Shown here piece by piece: positions 56,976 to 64,000 of a DNA stretch of 64,000 bases. Every line of letters begins with the position of its first letter. Within the stretch, counting starts at the first letter, position 1. The notes under the pieces are model-generated. The model saw only the letters and a program-made list of their open reading frames with translations, was not told the origin of the DNA and ran no database searches. Made by a program: the position numbers and the translations under genes. This stretch comes from Lycorma delicatula (lineage: Eukaryota > Arthropoda > Insecta > Hemiptera > Fulgoridae), in NCBI RefSeq assembly GCF_047948215.1, contig NC_134465.1:51429946-51493945 (forward strand). The letters are read 5' to 3'.

Positions 56976-57770
56976 TGCTTAGTGGAGCAGGAAATCTAGG
57001 GTGGTCCTAGTAACGATTTACATTCTGGTCGGAGAAAACCGCATCAAAGGATGGATGATTTGGTTAAGCTTTAATGCGCAACCAAATAGGGGCGTATCAT
57101 TTGCTTACGCGTATTACAAACACATGGCTTACCACTGTCCATCAGCAGACTTACCACAGAGCTTGACTGAAACGAACCCCCTTAGTATTCAAAATTTTTG
57201 TAATTAATTAATAATAAAATTCATGTTTCGTAATTTTTTAATTATCAGCTGTTTAAAGAATTTAAATCAAAACTGCTATATTTAATTAATTTTTTTATCG
57301 AAATCAATAGTACAACACGTGCCGTAGTATTAAAATTATCGTTACAAAAACGTTTAAACTTAAGCTTTTTTAAATTTTATCGTTAGATCATTGACATTTA
57401 AATTTAGTTTAACATTTTAACAGCTATAGCTCAAAACCTACACGTTTTCATATCGATGTTATTAAAGATTATTTCTAATTTAATCCCTATAACACGTTCT
57501 TCAAAAATAAAATAAAAATATTTTAGATTTTTTGATTATATCCTGTATAGTTAAACTTGTTACTGGTTTATTGTTACTACACTACTAAGTCCATCGGTAG
57601 TTGGGATTTAATAAACGGTACTGCCCGTAGAATTCTAATATAATTTGTAACGAACGATAGCCTTAACTGATGTTTATTCGGTTTACAGATTATTGGAAAG
57701 CATTACATTTTAAAATAACAGTAAGTAATCAAATACGAAATAAAACAACGCGCACACGGTTATAACCAAA
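56976..57770. other. No gene seen
   Basis: A 68-codon ORF at 57001 has no recognised family. The rest is AT-rich. Confidence 0.45.
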
Positions 57771-58326
57771 CAAACAAATATTCATCTTCGCTGGGGTCGA
57801 AATATTACGAAAAATTGTACTTTTTTGGCTCATATTCAAAACATGTGTTACATGGAAAGAAATACCTATGCAAAAAATGGATCCGCTAAATGGCACTGGG
57901 ATCGCATATTTGGAAAAAATTGCATTTTGATCCGATTTGTTTCATATTCAGAATATATATTAGTTATATAAAAAAAAATCTTTGCAAAAGCTATACCCGC
58001 TAGGTGGCGCCGGTGTTGATTTATTTACGATACAAACAAATATCCAAACTTTTTTCGTCAATATATACATACATTATATATATATATATAAAAGGGAATA
58101 TTCGTATGTGTTACGCTATAGACTAAAAAATATTGGACAGATTTACGCATGGAAATAAGGGAAAAGAAGAAAAATGGAAAAACAAGATATGGGATTTTCC
58201 CATGGAAATGGGAAAATGGGATAAAGTGAAAGATTACATTTTTTGAAGTTCCGTAATGTTCATTTTGTTAATGTTTTAGCAAACTTTCAGTTGTGTTCAT
58301 TTAATCTACATATATATATATATATT

Positions 58327-59936
58327 AGAGTGGTCCAAATAGGGCAAAATTTTTGTCGAAAAACGTGCACCCCCTAATTTAAAAGTACTTTCAAAAACAA
58401 AATTTTTGACGCGTTGATGAACCCTTTCCGTTCGAAAAAAGTCATCCCCCACTCCACTTGAATTTTAAAGGGGATTTAACATGGGTTTTAGGTTATTTTC
58501 AAGTAGTGATGATATAGCGCTAGCATGTTTCATCAGAAAACTTCAAAAATAACGTATATAAGGGTTTTTGGGGTCGGAGAACACGAATTTGAAGTCAAAA
58601 ACTTATTTTGACACATTGTAACTGTCAAAATCGCTGTCAATCAATTGACAACTAGCGTGCTTATGAAGGAAAATCAATGTTAGATATTACAAACAACGTT
58701 AATTAGGGTTTTTGGGGTCGGAGAACACGAATTTGAAGTAAAAAAACTCATTTTGGCTAGCTACGCTAGCTCTTTTTGATGAAGACATCTCAACTGAATT
58801 AAAACTGAAAATGGTTGAAAAACTAGCAATTTCGGGTTAAACTTACGAAAATTTATTATCTGCGACAGATGATGATTGTGATTATGATAACGAACCTGCT
58901 CACACGAAACGCTACGAAACTAAAAATGTTAACGAATTGTTAAACAAAGAAATCGACTTTTTTTTGTCAACACGGAGTCCTTGAATTTTTTTAAACGATT
59001 TGAACTTGCGACTAGCTTTCTAGAAATTGATCCATGTAAGCGGAGCGAAAACTAAGATTATTTGGCTGCTTTGAATTGTGTTAAAAATCTAAAGGTCCTC
59101 AATGACTGCTCAGAAAGAATGGTTAAGTTGGTGAAAGAATTTAGATGTAAATTCACTAAAGATGAAAGTCAATTGCGATATATACTACAAATTGTAAATG
59201 ATTATCGCAAAAAACATCCAAATGCTGTATAATATAATAATAGAAATAGAAATCATAAAATTTTAATAACATTATTTGAATAATTATATACATGAATATA
59301 AAATTTTTAAAATAAAATGAGAGTTGATCTTTTTGAATCTATCCTTCAGATTTTTTTTTAATTGACAACGACTTCAACAGTTTTAATGTGTCAAAATAAG
59401 TTTCTAACTTAAAATTCGTGTTCTCCGACGTCGAAAACCCTTATTGACAATTTTTGTAATGTTGAGCATTGATTTTTTTCATAAGAACGCTAGTTGTCAA
59501 TTGATTGACAGTAATTTTGACAGTTGTGATGTGTCAAAATAAGTTTCTAACTTCAAATTCGTGTTCTCCGACACCAAAAACACTTATTAACGTTGTCTGT
59601 AATGTCAAACATTGATTTTCCTTCATAAGAACGCTAGTTGTCAATTGATTGACAGCGATTTTGACAGTTACAATGTGTCAAAATAAGTTTTTGACTTCAA
59701 ATTCGTGTTTTCCGACCCCAAAAACTCTTATATAACATGCAAGCGCTATATCGTAACGACTTGAAAATAACCTAAAACCCATGTTAAATCCCCTTTAAAA
59801 TTCAAGTGGAGTGGGGGATGACTTTTTTCGAACGGAAAGGGTTCATCAACGCGTCAAAAACTTTGTTTTTGAGAGTACTTTTAAATCAGGGGGTGCACGT
59901 TTTTCGACAAAAATGTTGCCCTATTTGGACCACTCT
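58327..59936. mobile_element. Long-TIR DNA element with 144-bp subterminal repeats
   Basis: Outer inverted repeats begin AGAGTGGTCCAAATAGGGC at 58327 and its complement at 59936. Inverted homology extends over at least 300 bp, including a ATCCCCCACTCCACTTG block. Inside each end a unit of 143-144 bp containing TTTTGGGGTCGGAGAACACG is repeated, about two units on the left (from about 58562 and 58706) and three on the right (blocks near 59418, 59561 and 59705). The middle has a broken ORF. The class is unknown to me. It inserted in a TA-rich run of a Helitron. Confidence 0.8.
58760..59232 (+). pseudogene. Transposon-encoded C-terminal ORF remnant, unclassified
   Basis: In broken frames the middle of the long-TIR element reads LFDEDISTELKLKMVEKLAI, a stop, TYENLLSATDDDCDYDNE, then in another frame LNFFKRFELATSFLEIDPCK and AALNCVKNLKVLNDCSERMV, and finally LVKEFRCKFTKDESQ to a TAA at 59230-59232. 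The composition is that of a real protein with a run of helices. I remember similar sequences in hemipteran and other insect transposon proteins but cannot name a superfamily. It is the C-terminal part only. Confidence 0.5.
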
Positions 59937-60100
59937 AATATATATATGAGTATATATACTCAAAAAATTATATATATTATATATTGTATATATATATATA
60001 CACTCATATCTAGCAATAGCGAAGAATTGCCGGGTCTGCTAGTCTTTATATGTATGGAATATTTCTATATAATTTTTTTTCCAATTTTTTTATTTTATTT

Positions 60101-60102
60101 AA

Positions 60103-60140
<38 letters not shown>

Positions 60141-60297
60141 TATATAGCCTATGACACTTCCAGTAATGTAAGGATTCGAACACGGGGTCATAATCTAAAT
60201 TGTTCAGTAGTTATGCTGCTACGGCGGAACAAATATACGTACATACATACACCCTAAATATATTACATTTCTTTTTGAACAGTCGTGTAATAAATTA
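60101..60297 (-). repeat. Repeat E, copy 5, with CA/TA microsatellite
   Basis: An AC run (60103-60119) and TA run (60120-60140) precede TATAGCCTATGACACTTCC and continue to GCTGCTACGGCGGAACAAA and CAGTCGTGTAA. Confidence 0.7.
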
Positions 60298-60770
60298 TTA
60301 GAGTAAAAAACCACAGTGTGTATTTTCAAAAGTAATTTAAATTATTTTAACTTTAGTAAGATTTAATTGTACTAAAAACATCAATTTTTAATTTTTACAA
60401 ATTCATAAGATTTTTTTGTTAAATTTTTTTATTAATAAAAATGATTTTTTTTTCGTTTATCATATACTTTATTAAATAAAATTTCTCAGAATAAAATTTT
60501 CTACACGTTATAATAATAAAATTTACGAATTTATTAGTCATTTAACAAAGTTCTTCAAACATAAAAAAATGTTTTTCGTTAGAGAATATTTTTGTTTTAC
60601 GTTGAATATTATAAAAACTATGGGAAATACAGTTTTGGGACCTGTTTTAATCGATTTTTTTTCAGATTAGAACATAAAAAAAACTAATATATAGAAATTT
60701 CTCCAGGGAAACTGAAATCCGCGCAAAATTTGTTGCTAGCCGTAACTTGATAACAAAGCGTTTTTAAACT
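60298..60770. other. AT-rich sequence, no gene seen
   Basis: Nothing recognised. Confidence 0.45.
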
Positions 60771-60786
60771 TATGTTTGTATGAACT

Positions 60787-61079
60787 TTCTGTTTCCTGTT
60801 TAGCCTCCGGTATACCGTTTAGTTAATTCTTCAGAGGATGAATGAGGATGATATGTATGAGTGTAAATGAAGTGTAGTCTTGTACATTCTCAGTTCGATC
60901 ATTCCTGTGATGTGTGGTTAATTGAAACCCAACCACCAAAGAAACACCGGTATCCACGATCTAGTATTCAAATCCGTGTAAAAATAGCTGGCTTTACTAG
61001 GACTTGAACGCTGGAACTCTCGACTTCTAAATCAGCTGATTTGGGAAGACGCGTTCACCACTAGACCAACCCGGTGGGT
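60787..61079 (-). mobile_element. SINE-A with 16-bp TSD
   Basis: Minus-strand copy, tail at 60787 and tRNA-like head at 61079. Flanked by TATGTTTGTATGAACT at 60771-60786 and 61080-61095. Near full length. Confidence 0.9.
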
Positions 61080-61171
61080 TATGTTTGTATGAACTGTTTT
61101 CCTTATTTCAAAATTTAGAACCTGTTCCAGATTATTTCTCTTTCCCTTTGAATCACTTGAATATGTATATA

Positions 61172-61225
61172 TATACAAATTTATGTAGTGTATGACACTC
61201 CTAGTAACGTAACGATTCCATCGCT
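61172..61225 (-). repeat. Repeat E, copy 6, fragment
   Basis: TATATATACAAATTTATGTAGTGTATGACACTCC, same junction between TA run and repeat E. Confidence 0.5.
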
Positions 61226-61240
61226 ATAATTTCCAAATTC

Positions 61241-61406
61241 TTTTTCTTTTTTTTTGTTTAACCTCCGGGATCATCGTTAAATATTGCTTCAGAGGATGAG
61301 ATGAATGATTTGTAGCGTGTATGAAAATGCTATGCCTGACCGGGATTTGAACCAGGGATCTCAGGATGAAAGGCTGAGATGGTACCACTCGCGCCACGGA
61401 GCCCGG
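61241..61406 (-). mobile_element. SINE-B
   Basis: Minus strand: head CCGGGCTCCGTGGCGCGAGT with A-box-like TGGCGCGAGTGG, B box GGTTCAAATCC, then CATTCATCTCATCCTC and tail CGGAGGTTAAACAAAAAA. The tail matches SINE-A. A 61-codon ORF here is a shadow. Confidence 0.8.
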
Positions 61407-61429
61407 CAAAGAATAATTTACAATTTACA

Positions 61430-61988
61430 TAAGTTTTTGTTGCAGAAAAAAGAAGAACAGAAAGGAAATGGACAGATGAAATAAAACCATGACAAAGAAA
61501 ATGAGAAACTCATGAAAAAAGAAAAACGAAACTAGAAAGAAATGATAATTGTGTTATCCTAAGTTGACCTATTTGCATAAAAGAAAATGTTATTACTACC
61601 TGCGCGAAGTAAAACATGATATGTGCTGTTTTTGTCATATTAATCTTACTTTTTTGTGATTCAGGATCTTACTGTTTTCTATTAGATGCAAGTGATGTAC
61701 GTTTAAATTATATTTTTTTGAAATGATATTGAAATATCATTCTTAGAAAATTACATTTATATTAACTCAAGAAAAATAATCTTTTCCGTTAATAGACAGC
61801 ATTTTTAAAAACTCGTAAAATAGTATATACACTGCTTGTTGAACCATGCATTCACCAGCTCAAGGTGTTTCCTACATTTTTATCCCCGCTTAATTGTTCA
61901 TCTCATTACCGAACTGAAAAACTTGTTTATTAAACAGATATAGTTTGAAGCAATCCAACTAAAACAAATGAAATCTATCACTTTTATA
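61430..61988. other. AT-rich sequence, no gene seen
   Basis: Nothing recognised. Confidence 0.45.
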
Positions 61989-62595
61989 TCTATATATATA
62001 TATAAAAATGAATGTTTGTCTGTCTGTATGTCTCTTATGCCTTCCTAATCCGTTCATCCGATTGCGATGAAACTTTGGTAAGTTGTTGTGCGCCCGCCCG
62101 CGAAGGTTTCTGAATTAGTTTGGATCCGCTAGGTAGCGCTGTAGTCGAGATATTTTGAAAAATTGTATTTATGGACCGATCTGGCTCATATTCAGAATAC
62201 ATATTAGTTATGCAAAAAGAGAAATTTTTGCAAAAACTATACCCGCTAGGTGGCGCCGGTGTTGAGATATTTACGAAACAAAGAAAGAAATATACAAATA
62301 GACTTTCTTCTTCTATGAGATATAAATGGCAATGTTCGTATGTGTCCGCTATAGACTAAAAAACTACTATACCGATTTACGCGACTGGTCCGATTTAAAA
62401 GGAAAGAGGGGAAATGGGGAAAAAAAAGAACCGAAAATAGGGAAAAAGAGAAGTGAAAAGGGAAATAAGGGGAAAAGTAAAAAGAGAAAAAATTTGAAAG
62501 GGAAGATGGGAAACAGGGAAAAAGAGATAAAGTGAAAGGTTAAATTATATGAAGTTCCGTAATGTTAATCTTTTAAGCATTGCCGGGTCTGCTAG
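61989..62595 (+). mobile_element. Helitron-like element, complete ends
   Basis: Starts TCTATATATATATATAAAAA at 61989 after A and ends GCATTGCCGGGTCTGCTAG before T. The GCTAGGTGGCGCCGGTG block and G/A-rich stretch match the other copies. The left arm of the 3' hairpin is degraded in this copy. No Rep/helicase ORF. Confidence 0.7.
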
Positions 62596-62898
62596 TTTAA
62601 AATAAATTTCAATTACGTATTTACCTAAAGTTGAATATTGATAAGTTTTTGTACTGAAATACGGAAAATATAGAAAAATTTATGTACTCTTTATCTATCT
62701 ATTAAATATTCAAATCTCTATTAAAATAAAATAATTTTAACTTAACTGTTGTGGTAATTAAAATAAATTTGTACTATCATATAAAGTGGAAGAGGGTTTT
62801 TGTTTGTTCGGGATAAACAGAAAACTATACGATCAATTGCAACGAAATTTTTACACATGTATCTTGGTAAAACTGAGAAGGTTTTTGGATATATTTCA

Positions 62899-62901
<3 letters not shown>

Positions 62902-62969
<68 letters not shown>
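62902..62969. repeat. CT/TA compound microsatellite
   Basis: CT run at 62902-62930 and TA run at 62931-62969. Confidence 0.9.
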
Positions 62970-62972
<3 letters not shown>

Positions 62973-63668
62973 ACAATTAAAACTTTGATAAAACATTAAC
63001 AAAATGAACATTACGGAACTTCACAAAATTTAACCTTTCCCTTTCCCCTTTTTCCCTTTCCTCCTTTCTTTTTTCTACTTAGCCTATTTTCTTTTTCCCA
63101 TTTCCTTTTCCCCTTTTCATTTTTACAATATTCTCTTTACCTTTCCCCATTTCCACCTTCCTTTTCATAGTTTCTCCCTTTCCATCCCTCGTTTTTATTT
63201 CACTTATTTCACTCTCCCCCTTCCTCTTCCCATTACAACTTTCTTTTTCCCCTTTCCGTTTTCGGTTCCTTTTCCCCGTTTCCATCTTTTTTCTTTTTCC
63301 ATTTTCCCCTTCTTACCTTTTTATCTTCATCCCTATTACCTTTTCCAATTTTTCCCTTTTCCGACTTTTCCCCGCGCGTAAATCGGTCCAGTAGCTTTTT
63401 AGTCTATAGCGAATACACATATCGGAAACATTGAAATGGAATCATAAAATATTTAGTATACCGTGTGTTGCTTTTACATCCAACAGATAGCGCTGTTTTT
63501 GTTTTTTAAAACATGTTTTTACCTGTCACAGGTGTGACACCTTAGGTATATAAAAACACGCACGTATTCGAATGCAATGTTGTGTCAAAATTTCAAAGCA
63601 ATCAGTTAAGAACTTTTGGAGATTTAAGATTTTGAACAAACAAACATTTAAATGTTTATTTATATAGA
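62970..63668 (-). mobile_element. Helitron-like element, 3'-truncated
   Basis: Minus-strand copy whose 5' end is at 63668 (TCTATATAAATAAACATTT after A). Inside, AAGTTCCGTAATGTTCATTT and AAATCGGTCCAGTAGC blocks are shared with the other copies, along with a long G/A-rich tract (C/T on plus). The 3' terminus is missing; the microsatellite lies there. Confidence 0.6.
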
Positions 63669-63689
63669 TGTATTAGTAGAAATTTTCCG

Positions 63690-64000
63690 GTTAAAGCACA
63701 AATTTTAATGAATTGAATTAATGAACTGTTGTGAATTGTGAGGCACTATCACACCGTGTGAGCTGGGTTTGAACTAAATGATTCGAATCATTCGAATGAA
63801 TAATATTACAAAAATGATAGAATCTAATTTACGTTAAATAAAATAATATTAAATAAATTTAAATGATTTCTGTTTAATAATAATGGGCTACCCGTGGGGA
63901 CTGCGTATGAGGCTAGAGTTGTGAAGTATGCGGGCACCTGGTGGGAGACTAGATCAATCATCACCATCAACTGGTTACAAACGAGATGCCTCTGGGGTAC
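63690..64000 (-). repeat. Interspersed repeat H, copy 3
   Basis: Complement of the 19990-20310 region, including the ATTCGAATCATT block and the GGGGACTGCGTATGAGGC block. Runs off the window edge. Confidence 0.6.

Larger units (their letters stand above)
57771..60042 (+). mobile_element. Helitron-like element, split by long-TIR element
   Basis: Shares CCCGCTAGGTGGCGCCGGTG, TTACGCAT-type and AAGTTCCGTAATGTTCA blocks with the copies at 30249 and 61989. The 3' end at 60039-60042 is CTAG before T, preceded by GCAATAGCGAAGAATTGC hairpin and CGGGTCTG. Interrupted at 58327-59936. The 5' end is truncated near 57771. Confidence 0.7.

Noticed and set aside
59811..60257. 148-codon ORF across TIR and Helitron end
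   Set aside because: Crosses element boundaries and microsatellites, so it cannot be a single gene.

Overview
The window looks like a gene-poor, AT-rich stretch of an animal nuclear genome, most likely an insect. It is built almost entirely of decayed transposable elements. I find no host protein-coding gene, rRNA or genuine tRNA gene that I can defend. The mix of RTE-like, R1-like and Jockey-like LINEs, tRNA-headed SINEs, mariner-like, hAT and Helitron-like elements fits an arthropod. A hemipteran is my guess from repeat types I remember, and nothing in the window proves it.

The commonest element is one RTE-like LINE, here called RTE-1, present as nine pieces on both strands (505, 9067, 11229, 25131, 27318, 33872, 38067, 48651 and 54966). 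Six keep the true 3' end and a seventh keeps it after an internal deletion. The ORF runs to within about seven bases of the poly(A) tail. Other LINEs are an RTE-like element with a near-intact RT ORF (43106-44493), an older relative (37310-37900), a third RTE-like tail (39275-39690), R1-like copies (15450, 21745, 23472, 31488), Jockey-like pieces (3033, 7385, 31268, 33008) and I/Jockey C-terminal pieces (12736, 55925).

The SINEs fall in three families. SINE-A (about 300 bp, A box and B box head) has several copies, some with clear target-site duplications (TSDs). SINE-B has a different tRNA-like head but a similar tail. SINE-C is seen only as a tRNA-like head. DNA elements include six mariner-like remnants (4655, 17465, 18483, 26884, 39715, 51200), a short hAT with an 8-bp TSD (45487-46171), Helitron-like copies ending in hairpin plus CTAG before T (30249-31029, 57771-60042, 61989-62595, partial at 62970-63668), long-inverted-repeat foldbacks (7988-8960, 25948-26455) and a long-TIR element with 143-144 bp subterminal repeats nested in a Helitron (58327-59936).

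Layout: 1-12 kb holds Jockey, SINE, mariner, a foldback, RTE-1 and a poly(A)-tailed insertion with an open frame; 12-24 kb R1, mariner and small repeats; 24-35 kb the densest nesting (LINE in SINE, LINE in mariner, Helitron, R1 between Jockey pieces); 35-45 kb more RTE-like LINEs and a possible LTR; 45-57 kb hAT, RTE-1 and SINE-in-SINE; 57-64 kb Helitrons, microsatellites and SINEs. The genes do not work together in any pathway. The value of the window is its insertion history, which can be read from TSDs and nesting.
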